Notes: generated by a model not told the origin, from the letters alone. A stretch of 64,000 nt of DNA from Siccibacter colletis (GCF_000696575.1 NZ_JMSQ01000039.1:295759-359758); one strand, 5' to 3'. Numbered from the stretch's first letter, positions 37,274 through 47,753 are shown. Program-made: numbers and translations.

Positions 37274-38002
37274 TCAGTGAGATAAGTAGTTTTTAAACGC
37301 GTCGGTCTGCGGGCTGGCAAAGCAGCTCGCGGAACCCTGTTCAACGATATGGCCGTTTTCCATATACACCACGCGGCTCGCGGTTTTGCGCGCCACTTCC
37401 ACTTCATGTGTCACGATGACCTGGGTAATACCGGTTTGCGAAAGTTCGCGAATAATGCTCACCACCTGGGCGGTGATTTCAGGATCCAGTGCCGCGGTTG
37501 GCTCATCGAACAGCAGAACCTGCGGCTCCATCATCAGGGCGCGGGCAATCGCCACGCGCTGCTGCTGGCCACCGGAAAGGTGCAGCGGGAAGCGGTCGCT
37601 GAACGGCGTCAGGCGCAGGCGCTCCAGCAGTTTGCCGGCACGCTCGCGCGCCGCGTCTTTCGTCAGGCCGAGTACACGGCAGGGCGCTTCGATAAGGTTT
37701 TGCAGCACCGTCAGGTGCGGCCAGAGATTGTACTGCTGAAACACCATACCGACGTTCTGGCGCAGCTCGCGGATCGCGCTGTCGGAGGGGGCTTTTGCAA
37801 AATCGAACCGGGTACCGGCGATGCCCAGCGTACCGGAGCGCGGCATCTCCAGCAGGTTGAGTACCCGCAGCAGGGAGCTTTTACCCGCGCCGCTCGGACC
37901 AAGCAGCACCAGCGTTTCGCCCTGAGGGCATTCGAGGTTGATATCAAACAGCGCCTGATGCGCGCCGTAGAAGCAGTTAATGCCGTTTAATTGAATACTC
38001 AT
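37274..38002 (-). CDS. artP: ArtP, ATPase of the arginine ABC transporter
   Basis: 242-residue ABC ATPase powering ArtQM. Walker [10 protein letters not shown], signature L-S-G-G-Q-Q-Q-R-V, Walker B V-L-L-F-D-E-P. The ATG at 38002 (M-S-I-Q-L-N-G) gives the E. coli length. First gene of artPIQM; its promoter lies in 38003-38216, a gap shared with the 3' end of ybjP. I see no clear ARG box there. Confidence 0.95.
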   Translation of the reverse strand: MSIQLNGINCFYGAHQALFDINLECPQGETLVLLGPSGAGKSSLLRVLNLLEMPRSGTLGIAGTRFDFAKAPSDSAIRELRQNVGMVFQQYNLWPHLTVLQNLIEAPCRVLGLTKDAARERAGKLLERLRLTPFSDRFPLHLSGGQQQRVAIARALMMEPQVLLFDEPTAALDPEITAQVVSIIRELSQTGITQVIVTHEVEVARKTASRVVYMENGHIVEQGSASCFASPQTDAFKNYLSH

Positions 38003-38216
38003 GCGAAACAGTCGAATAGCTATTGAGGCCGCAAATAGTAACGTTGGCAGAATAGTTATGCAATATTTCTGCGTCAAAACCTAAAAACAACGCCTGTCAG
38101 CTCTTAAACTTAGCAGAAAATAGTGCAGCGGAAGGGAGGTAAGAATAAATATCGGCATATGAAGATAAATGCCAGACTATTTACGGGGGTTACCCTCTTC
38201 CGCTGCGGCGCTTTGC

Positions 38217-38750
38217 TTAGCTACCGCGTTTTTCCAGCGACTGACGCAGGGTGCCGGCGGGCGCATGGGTGGCATCGCCGAGGTAGCGCACGTCGTCCAC
38301 CACCCAGCACTGGCCTTCCCGGATCATCAGCACTTCATCCTGCCAGCGCTGTTCGCCCTGAGACAGTTCAACGCGCAGCGGAATGTTACGCGCGTCGGTG
38401 TTCGGGATGCGCGAGCTGCTGGCAACCACGGCGTTATCGGCGGTGGTGGTGCGGCTGGAGAAGATATCGCCTTTCAGGAATACCGCCTGCTCAGGATGCG
38501 TCTGCTGCGCTTTTTGCAGCGTCTGCCACAGGGAGTCGCTGAGATAAGGGCGCAGCGCCGCGACGTCGCCCGCGTTCTGGCCGCGATGCTCGATACGGTA
38601 GTCATAAAATTGCTGTGCCACGCTGTCCGGGCCGCCGTCCACGCATGGACCGCTGCGGGTGCCGATATCCTTAAAGGCAGGCGTCACAGTGGTACAGGCG
38701 CTGAGAGCCAGCGCGCAGGGTAAAAGTAAAGTCTTCGCGAAGTGGCGCAT
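38217..38750 (-). CDS. ybjP: YbjP, lipoprotein
   Basis: 177-residue predicted lipoprotein (E. coli 171). Lipobox L-S-A-C with the acylated Cys at 19; the next residues are T-T, predicting outer-membrane sorting. Conserved S-G-P-C-V-D-G-G-P-D, F-S-S-R-T-T and D-A-R-N-I-P-L-R-V. Function unknown to me. Divergent from ybjQ. Confidence 0.9.
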   Translation of the reverse strand: MRHFAKTLLLPCALALSACTTVTPAFKDIGTRSGPCVDGGPDSVAQQFYDYRIEHRGQNAGDVAALRPYLSDSLWQTLQKAQQTHPEQAVFLKGDIFSSRTTTADNAVVASSSRIPNTDARNIPLRVELSQGEQRWQDEVLMIREGQCWVVDDVRYLGDATHAPAGTLRQSLEKRGS

Positions 38751-38875
38751 TTTTATTTCCTTATTTGTCTACTACGGTTCTTGTCAGAGGACTTTTTCAG
38801 CATAGCGTATAGCACAGGAATATGGCTGTGATATTGTGCGCTAACGCATTGATAGCCAAAGAAGGAGAAGGTTTT

Positions 38876-39199
38876 ATGCAATTTTCTACCACCCCAACGC
38901 TCGAAGGGCAGGTGATTGTTGAGTACTGCGGCGTTGTCACCGGGGAAGCGATTCTCGGGGCAAACATCTTCCGTGATTTCTTTGCCGGCATTCGCGACAT
39001 CGTCGGTGGTCGCTCCGGTGCCTATGAAAAGGAGCTGCGTAAGGCGCGTGAAATCGCGTTTCGCGAGCTGGGCGATCAGGCAAAAGCCCTCGGCGCCGAT
39101 GCGGTGGTCGGCATTGATATCGACTACGAAACCGTCGGCAAAGAGAGCAGCATGCTGATGGTGAGCGTCACCGGTACCGCGGTGAAAACCCGCCGATGA
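38876..39199 (+). CDS. ybjQ: YbjQ, UPF0145 family protein
   Basis: 107 residues as in E. coli. Small cytoplasmic protein of the YbjQ/UPF0145 family (heavy-metal-binding-like pentameric fold), with [29 protein letters not shown] and [12 protein letters not shown] blocks. GAAGGAG precedes the ATG at 38876. The stop overlaps amiD by 4 bases (ATGA), so the pair is coupled. Function uncertain. Confidence 0.92.
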   Translation: MQFSTTPTLEGQVIVEYCGVVTGEAILGANIFRDFFAGIRDIVGGRSGAYEKELRKAREIAFRELGDQAKALGADAVVGIDIDYETVGKESSMLMVSVTGTAVKTRR

Positions 39200-40026
39200 A
39201 GCGCCTGCTGTGGCTGTGCGCGCTGGTGGCTCTGCTGGCCGGGTGCGCGGGTGAAAAGGGCATCGTAGATAAGGGCGACTATAAAGTGGATACCCGCCGC
39301 CAGGCGCAGGCGGCATATCCGCGCGTGAAGGTGCTGGTGATTCACTATACCGCCGACGACTTCGACACCTCGCTGGCTACCCTCACCGATAAGCACGTCA
39401 GTTCCCACTATCTGATCCCTGACAATCCGCCGCAGTCGGGCGGAAAACCGCTTATCTGGCAGCTGGTGCCGGAGCGGGAGCTGGCCTGGCATGCCGGGGC
39501 CAGTTTCTGGCGCGGGGCGAGCCGCATCAACGACACCTCGATTGGTATTGAGCTGGAGAACCGTGGCTGGATCAAGGTTAACGGCGCGAAGCAGTTTGCA
39601 CCGTTCAACCCGGCGCAGATTCAGGTGCTGGCGAAGCTGGCCCGCGACATCATTACCCGCTACGACATCAAACCGCAGAATGTGGTGGCCCACGCGGACA
39701 TCGCGCCGCAGCGCAAGGATGACCCCGGCCCGCTGTTCCCGTGGCAGCAGCTGGCTGCCCACGGCATTGGCGCCTGGCCTGATGCGCCGCGGGTGGCGTT
39801 TTACCTGAATGGCCGCGACCCGTTTGCGCCGGTAGACAGCGCGCTGCTGCTGGATGCGCTGGCGCGCTACGGCTATCCGGTCACGCCGGAGATGACTCCG
39901 GCTCAGCAGAAGCGGGTGATTCAGGTGTTCCAGATGCATTTCCGCCCGGCGCTGTGGAGCGGAATTGCCGATGCCGAAAGTCTGGCTATCGCGAATGCGT
40001 TGCTGGAGAAGTATGGGCAGGGGTGA
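39196..40026 (+). CDS. amiD: AmiD, outer-membrane lipoprotein N-acetylmuramoyl-L-alanine amidase
   Basis: Zinc amidase that cleaves the MurNAc-L-Ala bond, including 1,6-anhydro forms, at the outer membrane. Lipobox L-L-A-G-C (Cys-17). The Amidase_2 domain has V-I-H-Y-T (His-50), A-H-A-D-I-A-P (His-167) and R-K-D-D-P-G-P (about 173-179), the expected zinc and catalytic neighbourhood. A C-terminal PG_binding_1-like region (about 195-276) follows. 276 residues as in E. coli. Ends next to repeat copy C and converges on ybjS. Confidence 0.95.
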   Translation: MKRLLWLCALVALLAGCAGEKGIVDKGDYKVDTRRQAQAAYPRVKVLVIHYTADDFDTSLATLTDKHVSSHYLIPDNPPQSGGKPLIWQLVPERELAWHAGASFWRGASRINDTSIGIELENRGWIKVNGAKQFAPFNPAQIQVLAKLARDIITRYDIKPQNVVAHADIAPQRKDDPGPLFPWQQLAAHGIGAWPDAPRVAFYLNGRDPFAPVDSALLLDALARYGYPVTPEMTPAQQKRVIQVFQMHFRPALWSGIADAESLAIANALLEKYGQG

Positions 40027-40094
40027 ACGGGGGGCGCCCACCGTTTACCGCGCATTCGCCGTTTTTACATCACGTCTATGTGAATTCGGCAAGG

Positions 40095-40343
40095 GTTCCG
40101 TTCACCGTGGCATCGCGCTTACATGGGAACGCCGCTGCTCGTGAACGGGTGAAGGGGGCTCGCCGCCACCCCCTTCACCATCCCGGCTCCCGGCCAGTAA
40201 AACCGGCCCTGCGGGCTGCCCTTGCCTCCGGCGTTTCGCTTCCGGTCGGGCGCGATACCCCATCCCGGGGCTCGCGCCCTCTGGCGGTTCCCGACCGCCA
40301 GCCCGGACTCAACGCCTGCGGCGCGGCGGTTTTGATGCCGGAC
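40095..40343 (+). repeat. Large dispersed structured repeat, copy C
   Basis: 249 bp, same orientation as copy B and opposite to A; about ten differences from each by hand alignment. Full set of stems present. Lies between convergent amiD and ybjS, so like copy A it touches only gene 3' ends. Long open frames on both strands here are repeat shadows. Confidence 0.9.
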
Positions 40344-40377
40344 GGGGCCATCCCTCTGGCATTGGATGATTTGTTTT

Positions 40378-40478
40378 TTGTGGTGGGTGCGCTGCGCTTA
40401 CCCACCCTACGGGATGGCGGAATTTTGTAGGGTGGGTAAACGAAGTGCACCCACCGTTTACCGCGCACCCACCGCTGG
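40378..40478. repeat. Short units after copy C
   Basis: GTGGTGGGTGCGCTGCGCTTACCCACC, then CTACGGGATGGCGGAATTTTGTAGGGTGGGTAAACG leading into AGTGCACCCACCG, then GCGCACCCACCG up to the ybjS stop. The middle piece is the same as after copy B. Confidence 0.8.
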
Positions 40479-41492
40479 CTAGCAGTGCCAGGTGCCGTGA
40501 TCGCGCAGCCATAGCGCGGTGCGCTCGATGCCTTCGTCGAGCGATATCACCGGTTCGTAGCCAAGCTCTTGCCGGGCGCGGGTAATGTCCAGCGTAAAAT
40601 CAAAATGCAGCTTCGAGACGCTGAAATGCGTCAGCACCGGCTCCTTGTCAGACTTATTCGCCAGCCGCTCCATGCTGCGCGCTATCATATCCAGCATAGG
40701 GTAGGGCACGGAGCGAATACGGCACGCGATCTCCAGCTCGTCGATCAGCTTCTGCACGATAGTGCGCAGCGGGCGCGGCTCGCCGTTTGTGATGTTATAG
40801 GCCCGGCCGGAAGGGAGCGCGTCGCAGGCGCTGGAGCTGGCCAGCCACATGGCGTGCACCGCGTTCTCATGGTAGGTCATGTCCACTACCGCTTCGCCGC
40901 CGCGCGGCAGCGGCACGTTGCCGTAGTGACGCATCATGTGCATCAGGCGCGGGAAAAACACCGTATCGTGCTGCCCGAACAGGCTTTGCGGACGCAGAAT
41001 GGTGAAGCGGGTATTAGGGTTAGCCTGCGCCAGCAGACCGATCACCTCTTCGCTGGCGGCTTTGCTGCGAGCGAACTCATTGGCGAAGCGCGGCGGACGA
41101 AAGTTTTCGTCGATATCGCGATGGTGATGGAAATCAAAATAGAGCGATGGCGACGAGATATGCACCACGTTGCGCACCCCCCAGGCTACGGCCCACTCGC
41201 CGAGGCGGCGTGTGGCGCGCACGTTCGCAAGGTCGAACGCCTCCTGCTTGCCCCACGGCGACGTCAGGCTGGAGCAGTGCCACAGCGTGTCGATATCCGC
41301 CAGCAGCACCTTCGCCTGGGACGACACCAGCTCGGTGAGATCCGCAGGAATAAACTCCGCACCCATTTTTTGCAGCAGGCGGCCCATGGCTTCGTTGCGT
41401 CCGGTGGCGCGCACGCGGACCCCGCGCTTTAACAAATACTCGACTGCGTTCCGGCCTAAGCCGCTGGTGGCACCCGTTACCAGTACCTTCAT
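40479..41492 (-). CDS. ybjS: YbjS, NAD(P)-binding short-chain dehydrogenase-like protein
   Basis: Extended SDR protein with an N-terminal Rossmann motif ([11 protein letters not shown]), an active-site-like S-S-P-S-L-Y-F-D-F and downstream R-P-Q-S-L-F-G. The ATG at 41492 gives 337 residues as in E. coli. Substrate unknown. In E. coli ybjT lies between ybjS and ltaE; here there is only a 151-bp gap. Confidence 0.92.
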   Translation of the reverse strand: MKVLVTGATSGLGRNAVEYLLKRGVRVRATGRNEAMGRLLQKMGAEFIPADLTELVSSQAKVLLADIDTLWHCSSLTSPWGKQEAFDLANVRATRRLGEWAVAWGVRNVVHISSPSLYFDFHHHRDIDENFRPPRFANEFARSKAASEEVIGLLAQANPNTRFTILRPQSLFGQHDTVFFPRLMHMMRHYGNVPLPRGGEAVVDMTYHENAVHAMWLASSSACDALPSGRAYNITNGEPRPLRTIVQKLIDELEIACRIRSVPYPMLDMIARSMERLANKSDKEPVLTHFSVSKLHFDFTLDITRARQELGYEPVISLDEGIERTALWLRDHGTWHC

Positions 41493-41610
41493 AACAACCC
41501 GCTGTGGTGGTGACATGTCGCTGCGCATTCTTTCGTGAAATCAATGCGGATGCAATGGGTGGGGAGGGCTAAAGAGAATAAACCGTGCCGGGAAAGCGGC
41601 AGGAAGGGGA

Positions 41611-41633
41611 ATAGCGCGCCCGAAGCGCGCTAT
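41611..41633. terminator. Strong hairpin after ltaE, no U-run
   Basis: ATAGCGCGC-CCGAA-GCGCGCTAT, a perfect 9-bp stem just after the ltaE stop. Lacks a T-run on the minus strand, so it may protect the 3' end rather than act as a classic terminator. Confidence 0.45.
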
Positions 41634-41643
41634 GAGGCAGCAC

Positions 41644-42645
41644 TCAGCGCGTCAGAAAGCGCTGCCAGTGGGCAACGACCTGTTCAAGCTGCGCACGGCT
41701 GACGTCGAGGTGAGTCACCAGACGCACCACCGGCGAGGCGTTGATCAGCACCCCTGCTGCCTTCATATGTTCGCCCAGTGCGGCAGCGGCTCCTTCCGGG
41801 GCGCGCACGAACACCATGTTGGTGTCCTGACGCATCACGTCGGCACCGATCTCGCGCAGTTGCGCGACCAGCCAGGCGGCGTTGTCGTGGTCGTCTTTCA
41901 GGCGCTGAACGTTGTGCTCCAGCGCGTACTGCCCGGCAGCCGCCAGCATGCCCGCCTGGCGCATACCGCCGCCGGTCATCTTGCGCCAGCGGTTGGCGCG
42001 ACGGATATACGCCGCGCTACCCACCAGCAGCGAGCCCACCGGCGTACCCAGCCCTTTCGACAGGCAGATGGTGAAGGTGTCGCAGTACTGAACCACCTCT
42101 TTCAGCGAGCAGCCGTACTCCACCACCGCATTAAAGATGCGCGCTCCGTCAACGTGCAGCCCCAGCCCACGTTCCCGGGTGAACTCCCACGCCTGGCGCA
42201 GGTAGTCCTGCGGCAGCACTTTGCCGTTATGGGTGTTTTCGAGGCTGAGCAGGCGGGTGCGGGCGAAGTGAATATCGTCGGGCTTGATCTTCTCCGCCAC
42301 CTTATCAAGCGGCAGGGTGCCGTCACGGCTGGCTTCAATCGGCTGCGGCTGAATGCTGCCCAGCACCGCAGCGCCGCCGGCTTCGTAGAGATAGTTGTGG
42401 GCCAGCTGACCCACAATGTACTCTTCCCCGCGTTCGCAGTGGCTGAGCAACGCCACCAGATTGGCCTGGGTACCGGTGGGTAAAAACAGCGCCGCCTCTT
42501 TGCCGGACAGCGCTGCAGCGTACTCCTGCAGCGCATTAACCGTCGGGTCGTCGCCATACACATCGTCCCCAACCGGGGCATCCATCATTGCCGCTTTCAT
42601 CGCCGCACTCGGGCGGGTTACGGTATCACTGCGCAAATCGATCAC
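41644..42645 (-). CDS. ltaE: LtaE, low-specificity L-threonine aldolase
   Basis: PLP enzyme cleaving L-threonine and L-allo-threonine to glycine and acetaldehyde. The PLP lysine is Lys-197 in [15 protein letters not shown] around 164-169 holds the cofactor aspartate. 333 residues as in E. coli. Follows poxB by 34 bp in the same direction, as in E. coli. Confidence 0.95.
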   Translation of the reverse strand: MIDLRSDTVTRPSAAMKAAMMDAPVGDDVYGDDPTVNALQEYAAALSGKEAALFLPTGTQANLVALLSHCERGEEYIVGQLAHNYLYEAGGAAVLGSIQPQPIEASRDGTLPLDKVAEKIKPDDIHFARTRLLSLENTHNGKVLPQDYLRQAWEFTRERGLGLHVDGARIFNAVVEYGCSLKEVVQYCDTFTICLSKGLGTPVGSLLVGSAAYIRRANRWRKMTGGGMRQAGMLAAAGQYALEHNVQRLKDDHDNAAWLVAQLREIGADVMRQDTNMVFVRAPEGAAAALGEHMKAAGVLINASPVVRLVTHLDVSRAQLEQVVAHWQRFLTR

Positions 42646-42679
42646 GGGCGTTCCTGTCGTGAGTGGGTTTGCTCCTTAT

Positions 42680-44398
42680 TTACCTGAACCAGTTGGTTTT
42701 CGCCAGCTCCATCACCTCATCGCCGCGTCCGTTGATGATGGCGCGCAGCATATAGAGGCTGAAGCCTTTGGCCTGCTCCATCTTGATCTGCGGCGGCATC
42801 GCCAGCTCTTCCTTCGCGACCACCGCGTCGATCAGCACCGGCCCGTCGATGGTAAAGGCGCGCTGCAGGGCGGCATCCAGATCCTCTGATTTCTCAACGC
42901 GGATCCCGGTAATGCCGCAGGCCTCGGCGATGCGGGCGAAATTATTCTCCCCCAGCTCGGTGCCGTCGGTCAGATAGCCCCCGGCTTTCATCTCCATCGC
43001 CACGAAGCCAAGCGTGCTGTTGTTAAACACCACAATTTTTACCGGCAGCTTCATCTGCGCGATGGTGAGGAAATCCCCCATCAGCATGCTGAACCCGCCA
43101 TCGCCGCACATAGCAATCACCTGACGCGACGGATCGGCGGCTTTCGCGCCCAGCGCCTGCGGCATGGCGTTCGCCATTGAACCGTGGTTAAACGAGCCGA
43201 TAAGACGACGCTTACCGTTCATTTTCAGGTAGCGCGCCGCCCAGACGGTCGGAGTACCGACATCGCAGGTAAATACCGCATCCTCATCGGCGTAGTGGCT
43301 GATCTGCTGCGCCAGATACTGCGGGTGAATAATTTCTTTGCCCGGTTTAGCGAGATCGTCCAGCCCTTTACGCGCCTCGCGATAATCGTCCAGCGCCTTG
43401 TCGAGGAAGCGACGGTCGGTTTTCTCCTCCAGCAGCGGCAGCAGGGCGCGCAGGGTGGCTTTGATATCGCCCACCATCGCCATATCGACTTTGCTGTGCG
43501 AGCCGAGGCTGGCGGGATTGATGTCGATCTGGATGATCTTTGCATCGGTTGGGTAGAAAGCGCGATACGGGAACTGGGTGCCGAGCAGGATCAGGGTATC
43601 GGCGTTCATCATGGTGTGATACCCGGACGAGAAGCCGATCAGCCCGGTCATGCCGACGTCATACGGGTTGTCATACTCAACGTGCTCTTTCCCGCGCAGG
43701 GCGTGGACGATGGGCGCTTTCAGCGTTGCGGCGAACTGGACCAGTTCCTCGTGCGCGCCGGCGCAGCCGCTGCCGCACATCAGGGCGATATTGCTGGAGT
43801 AGCGCAGCACCTGCGCCAGCTTTTTCAGCTCTTCATCGTTGGGAGTTACCACCGGCGCGGAAGGGGCGTACCAGCTGGTGGTTGCCTCTTCCGGGGCGGG
43901 TTTTAACGCCACATCACCCGGCAGGACAATCACCGATACGCCGCGGTTAAGAATGGCTTTGTGCATGGCGATGGCCAGCACCTGCGGGATCTGCTCCGGG
44001 GTGGAAACCAGTTCGCAATAGTGGCTGCACTCGCGGAACAGCTCCTGCGGGTGCGTCTCCTGGAAATAACCGCTGCCAATCTCGCTCGACGGAATGTGCG
44101 CCGCGATGGCGACCACCGGCACGCGATTGCGGTGGCAGTCAAACAGACCGTTAATCAGGTGCAGATTGCCTGGCCCACAGGAGCCGGCGCAAACCGCCAG
44201 TTCGCCGGTAAGCTGCGCCTCAGCGCCTGCAGCAAAGGCCGCAACCTCTTCATGTCGCGTCGGCATCCACGCAACGGTGCCCATGCGATTCAGGCTGTCA
44301 CTCAGGCCATTCAGGGAGTCGCCGGTGACCCCCCAGATGCGTTTCACCCCGGCCTGTTCCAGTGTTTTTGCAATATAAGCGGCAACGGTCTGTTTCAT
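42680..44398 (-). CDS. poxB: PoxB, pyruvate:ubiquinone oxidoreductase (pyruvate oxidase)
   Basis: ThDP/FAD enzyme at the inner membrane converting pyruvate to acetate and CO2 and passing electrons to ubiquinone, mainly in stationary phase. Three ThDP-enzyme domains; the ThDP motif runs from G-D-G-G-F-S-M-L to F-N-N-S-T-L-G-F-V. The C-terminal lipid-activated segment is present ([10 protein letters not shown]). 572 residues as in E. coli. Divergent from the DoxX-like gene, which is an addition here. Confidence 0.96.
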   Translation of the reverse strand: MKQTVAAYIAKTLEQAGVKRIWGVTGDSLNGLSDSLNRMGTVAWMPTRHEEVAAFAAGAEAQLTGELAVCAGSCGPGNLHLINGLFDCHRNRVPVVAIAAHIPSSEIGSGYFQETHPQELFRECSHYCELVSTPEQIPQVLAIAMHKAILNRGVSVIVLPGDVALKPAPEEATTSWYAPSAPVVTPNDEELKKLAQVLRYSSNIALMCGSGCAGAHEELVQFAATLKAPIVHALRGKEHVEYDNPYDVGMTGLIGFSSGYHTMMNADTLILLGTQFPYRAFYPTDAKIIQIDINPASLGSHSKVDMAMVGDIKATLRALLPLLEEKTDRRFLDKALDDYREARKGLDDLAKPGKEIIHPQYLAQQISHYADEDAVFTCDVGTPTVWAARYLKMNGKRRLIGSFNHGSMANAMPQALGAKAADPSRQVIAMCGDGGFSMLMGDFLTIAQMKLPVKIVVFNNSTLGFVAMEMKAGGYLTDGTELGENNFARIAEACGITGIRVEKSEDLDAALQRAFTIDGPVLIDAVVAKEELAMPPQIKMEQAKGFSLYMLRAIINGRGDEVMELAKTNWFR

Positions 44399-44550
44399 CG
44401 GTCCTCCATACCCTGTTTGTGATAACGCTTACAAGCTTAGTCCAATTTCCGTGACGCCCTGCGTTTAACCCCGTAGTTTATGCGGGTTTCAGGCTGCTTT
44501 TTTTCGACGCATCGTTGCGTTTTTTTCTGGGCAAAAAGGAAATCAATCAG

Positions 44551-44982
44551 ATGGTTACATCGATGTTGGCTGCAATTAACCGGGCGCTCGCCCATGAGGA
44601 CTTCGGAAAGCTTTTGTTACGACTTGCTGTCGGCGGGCTGATGCTGTTTCACGGCGTACACAAGCTTATCGACGGGGTGGAAGGCATCGCCGGGATGCTC
44701 ACCGCGCAGGGACTGCCGGGCTTTATTGCCTACGGTGTGCTGGTGGGGGAAGTGGTCGCGCCGTGCCTGATTATTCTCGGTATCGCAACCCGTCCGGCGG
44801 CGCTGGTGCTGGCGTTTACCATGGTGGTGGCCTGGCTGATGGTGGGCACTGGAAAAACCTGGCTGCTGGATAAAACCGGCGCCTGGGCGATTGAAAATCT
44901 GATGTACTTCTTTATCGGCGCGCTGGCAGTGGCCTGCCTGGGTGCCGGGCGCTACGCCTTCGGCAAAGGGGCGTGGCGATAA
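44551..44982 (+). CDS. DoxX-family membrane protein
   Basis: 143 residues with four membrane helices and DoxX hallmarks: L-L-L-R-L-A-V-G-G-L-M-L-F-H-G-V-H-K-L, then G-F-I-A-Y-G-V-L-V-G-E-V-V-A-P. AAAAAGGA lies about 10 bases before the ATG at 44551. E. coli has a related YphA elsewhere, but not between poxB and hcr. Function of the family is loosely defined; some members link to redox or thiol metabolism. A bidirectional terminator follows. Confidence 0.8.
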   Translation: MVTSMLAAINRALAHEDFGKLLLRLAVGGLMLFHGVHKLIDGVEGIAGMLTAQGLPGFIAYGVLVGEVVAPCLIILGIATRPAALVLAFTMVVAWLMVGTGKTWLLDKTGAWAIENLMYFFIGALAVACLGAGRYAFGKGAWR

Positions 44983-44984
44983 TA

Positions 44985-45014
44985 AAAAAGGGCGGTGATT
45001 ACCGCCCTTTTTTT
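44985..45014. terminator. Bidirectional terminator between the DoxX gene and hcr
   Basis: AAAAAGGGCGGT-GATT-ACCGCCCTTTTTTT: perfect stem with U-runs on both strands, shared by the convergent DoxX-like gene and hcp-hcr. Confidence 0.92.
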
Positions 45015-45026
45015 CCCGAATGACGA

Positions 45027-45995
45027 TCACGCCAGGACCAGATCGCTCTGCGGATGACAGGAGCAGGCCAGCGCGTAGCCGTCAGCCACCTCGCGCTCCG
45101 TTAGGGTCATGGTGCTGGTGGTGGTGTACTCTCCGGAAAGCACCCGCGTTTTACAACTGCCGCACACCCCGGCGCGGCAGGCGGCGTTAACCGCGACCTT
45201 ATTACTTTCCAGCGCCTCCAGCAGCGTGGTGCCCACCGGGCCATAGAACTCCCGCGCCGGACACAGGGTGGTAAATTTCAGCCCGGAGGCGACCGGGGCC
45301 GCCACCGGCGTAAAGAACTTCTCTTTATGGAAGCGCGTCACGCCCAGCGCTTTCACCTGCTGTTCAACCGCGTCCATATAGGGCGCCGGGCCGCAGACCA
45401 TGACGGTGCGCGCGGCGATGTCCGGCACCGCGGCCAGTATCTCCGGCGTGATACGCCCCTCGATAAAACCGAGGGTGGCCTGCTGCTCCGCCATCAGCGT
45501 CACCGGGTAGTCGCGCCACTCGTCGGCGAAAATCACATCCTGCGGCGTGCGCACGTTATAGATCACGGCTACGTCGGCAGCGGGGCGGTGCTTTGCCAGC
45601 CAGCGGCGCATCGACATAATCGGCGTCACGCCGCAGCCCGCCGCCAGTAGCAGGAAGCGGTCATTCTCTTCTGTATCGCAGGTGAAGTCGCCCTGAGCAT
45701 CCGAAAGCCAGAGATAATCCCCGCGTTTGACCTGCTGCGTCAGCCAGCCAGAGCCCACGCCGTCATCAATGCGCCGTACGGTCAGGGTGATAAACGGGCT
45801 GATGCCCGGCGTGGCGGATATGGTGTAGGCGCGCAGAATATCCGGGCTGTTATTGATGCTCACCAGCGCGTACTGCCCGGCACGCCAGCGGTACTGGTCG
45901 TGGCACAGCAGCGCCAGCGTCCAGACATCGGGCGTCTCCTGGGTAATGTGGTGCACCTGCATCCGCCACGGGCAGAGGGGGGTTGGCATTGTCAT
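45027..45995 (-). CDS. hcr: Hcr, NADH oxidoreductase for the hybrid cluster protein
   Basis: Passes electrons from NADH to Hcp through FAD and a [2Fe-2S] cluster. A ferredoxin-reductase-like FAD/NAD part (about 1-230; R-A-Y-T-I-S-A-T-P, L-L-L-A-A-G-C-G-V-T-P) precedes a plant-type ferredoxin domain with C-R-A-G-V-C-G-S-C and a further Cys near the end. 322 residues as in E. coli. Second gene after hcp, 10-bp gap. Confidence 0.95.
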   Translation of the reverse strand: MTMPTPLCPWRMQVHHITQETPDVWTLALLCHDQYRWRAGQYALVSINNSPDILRAYTISATPGISPFITLTVRRIDDGVGSGWLTQQVKRGDYLWLSDAQGDFTCDTEENDRFLLLAAGCGVTPIMSMRRWLAKHRPAADVAVIYNVRTPQDVIFADEWRDYPVTLMAEQQATLGFIEGRITPEILAAVPDIAARTVMVCGPAPYMDAVEQQVKALGVTRFHKEKFFTPVAAPVASGLKFTTLCPAREFYGPVGTTLLEALESNKVAVNAACRAGVCGSCKTRVLSGEYTTTSTMTLTEREVADGYALACSCHPQSDLVLA

Positions 45996-46005
45996 GTTCT
46001 GCTCC

Positions 46006-47658
46006 TTACGCGCTCAGTAATTCACGCATGTCCTGCTCGACCGTGGTGACCTGACGCAGGCCGAACTTCTCATTCAGGATCGCCAGCAGGTCCGGGGTCA
46101 GGAAGCCGGGCGCGGTCGGGCCGGTAATGATGTTGGTCACGCCGAGCGACAACAGGGTCAGCAGAATGACGATCGCTTTCTGTTCGAACCAGGAGAGCAC
46201 CAGGCTCAGCGGCAGATCGTTTACGCCACAGCCGAGTTTCTCGGCCAGCGTCACCGCGAGGATAATCGCCGAGTAGGCGTCGTTGCACTGTCCGGCATCC
46301 ACCAGACGCGGCAGGCCTTCGATATCGCCAAACTCCAGCTTGTTGAAGCGGTACTTACCGCAGGCCAGCGTCAGGATCAGGCAGTCATCCGGCACGCTGG
46401 TGGCAAAATCGGTGAAGTAGCTACGCTCCCCGCGCGCGCCGTCGCAGCCGCCGACCAGGAAGATGTGGCGCAGCTTCTCACGGCTCACCAGATCGATCAG
46501 GGTATCCGCTGCGCCAAGCAGGGTCTGACGCCCGAAGCCGACGGTGATCAGATGCTCAATTTCGCTCCAGGGGAAGCCGCCCAGCTGCTGCGCCTGGGTA
46601 ATCACCGGGGCGAAATCGTCGCCTTCAAGGTGATTCACCCCCGGCCAGCCGACGATGCTGCGGGTCCAGATGCGATCGTTGTAGCTGCCGACGTGCGGGT
46701 CGATGATGCAGTTGGAGGTCATGACAATCGGGCCGGGGAAGCGGGCAAACTCGGTCTGCTGGTTCTGCCAGCCGCTGCCGTAGTTCCCCACCAGGTGTTT
46801 AAACTTGCGCAGTTCCGGATAACCGTGCGCCGGCAGCATCTCGCCGTGGGTGTAGACGTTTACCCCGGTGCCCTCGGTCTGTTGCAGCAGGTTGTAGAGA
46901 TCTTTCAGATCGTGACCGGAAATCAGGATGCACTTTCCCGCCACCGGTTTGACGTTGACCTGCGTCGGGGTTGGGTGGCCGTAGAGCGAGGTTTCGCCTG
47001 CATCAAGAATGCTCATCACGCTGAAGTTCATCTGACCAATACCCATCGCGCACTCCAGCAGCGCATTCATGTCTGCCGGCCAGGTGCCGAGCCACGCCAT
47101 AAACTGGTGATAGCGCGCGTAAAGCGCGTTGTCATACTGGCCCAGCACGTGGGCGTGCTCCATATAGGCCGCCGCCCCTTTCAGGCCGTAGAGGCAGAGC
47201 AGGCGCAGGCCGAGAATATTCTCGCCGATGGTGGCTTTATCAATATTGGGGGCAAATGCTGCCGCCTGCCGCTGCAGGTCGCCGAGGTCGTCGCTGATAA
47301 GCTGCAGCTCTGCCATCGGGTTTTCTACCCGGGCGCTGGCATCAGCCGTGAGGCAGCGGGCTTTCAGCTGCTCGCGCAGGGCAATCGCCTGACGCGCGTA
47401 ACCAACGATGCGCGTCGAGTCGAAGTTAACGTTGGTGAGGGTGGAGAAGAACGCGCGCGGCGCGAAGCTGTCCACGTCGTGATCGATGATGTCATACTCA
47501 CGCGCCTTCACCGCCCAGGCTGACAGCCCCTGCAGCGCAGCGATCAGCAGATCCTGCAGATCTGAAGTTTCCGCGGTTTTCCCGCACATGCCCTGCGCAT
47601 ACGCGCAGCCGTCGCCTGCCGGAGTACGAATAGTTTGTTCACATTGCACACAGAACAT
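46006..47658 (-). CDS. hcp: Hcp, hybrid cluster protein (NO reductase / S-nitrosylase)
   Basis: Iron-sulfur protein with a [4Fe-2S-2O]-type hybrid cluster; in E. coli it reduces nitric oxide at low levels and trans-nitrosylates proteins anaerobically. The N-terminal cysteines C-V-Q-C ... C ... M-C-G-K hold the second cluster. Hybrid-cluster ligands are in [23 protein letters not shown] and D-A-G-Q-C-N-D. 550 residues. NsrR and FNR-like sites lie upstream. Confidence 0.96.
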   Translation of the reverse strand: MFCVQCEQTIRTPAGDGCAYAQGMCGKTAETSDLQDLLIAALQGLSAWAVKAREYDIIDHDVDSFAPRAFFSTLTNVNFDSTRIVGYARQAIALREQLKARCLTADASARVENPMAELQLISDDLGDLQRQAAAFAPNIDKATIGENILGLRLLCLYGLKGAAAYMEHAHVLGQYDNALYARYHQFMAWLGTWPADMNALLECAMGIGQMNFSVMSILDAGETSLYGHPTPTQVNVKPVAGKCILISGHDLKDLYNLLQQTEGTGVNVYTHGEMLPAHGYPELRKFKHLVGNYGSGWQNQQTEFARFPGPIVMTSNCIIDPHVGSYNDRIWTRSIVGWPGVNHLEGDDFAPVITQAQQLGGFPWSEIEHLITVGFGRQTLLGAADTLIDLVSREKLRHIFLVGGCDGARGERSYFTDFATSVPDDCLILTLACGKYRFNKLEFGDIEGLPRLVDAGQCNDAYSAIILAVTLAEKLGCGVNDLPLSLVLSWFEQKAIVILLTLLSLGVTNIITGPTAPGFLTPDLLAILNEKFGLRQVTTVEQDMRELLSA

Positions 47659-47671
47659 GTTGATGCCTTAT

Positions 47672-47694
47672 AAGTTGTATTTAATATGCATGTT
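47672..47694 (-). promoter_or_regulatory. NsrR operator upstream of hcp
   Basis: AAGTTGTATTT, one base, ATATGCATGTT: fits the 11-1-11 NsrR consensus (AAGnTGnATTT n AAATnCAnCTT) with a few mismatches, 14 bases before the hcp start. NsrR is the nitric-oxide-sensing repressor of hcp-hcr in E. coli. Confidence 0.75.
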
Positions 47695-47753
47695 TAAGGT
47701 TAAGGCAGGGTCAGGGGGATGAAAAGAGGATTTACCGGCTAGTTAAATCGGAA

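Noticed and set aside
37274-38216. ARG box upstream of artP
   Set aside because: The AT-rich stretch at 38055-38080 is only a loose match to the consensus, unlike the artJ site.
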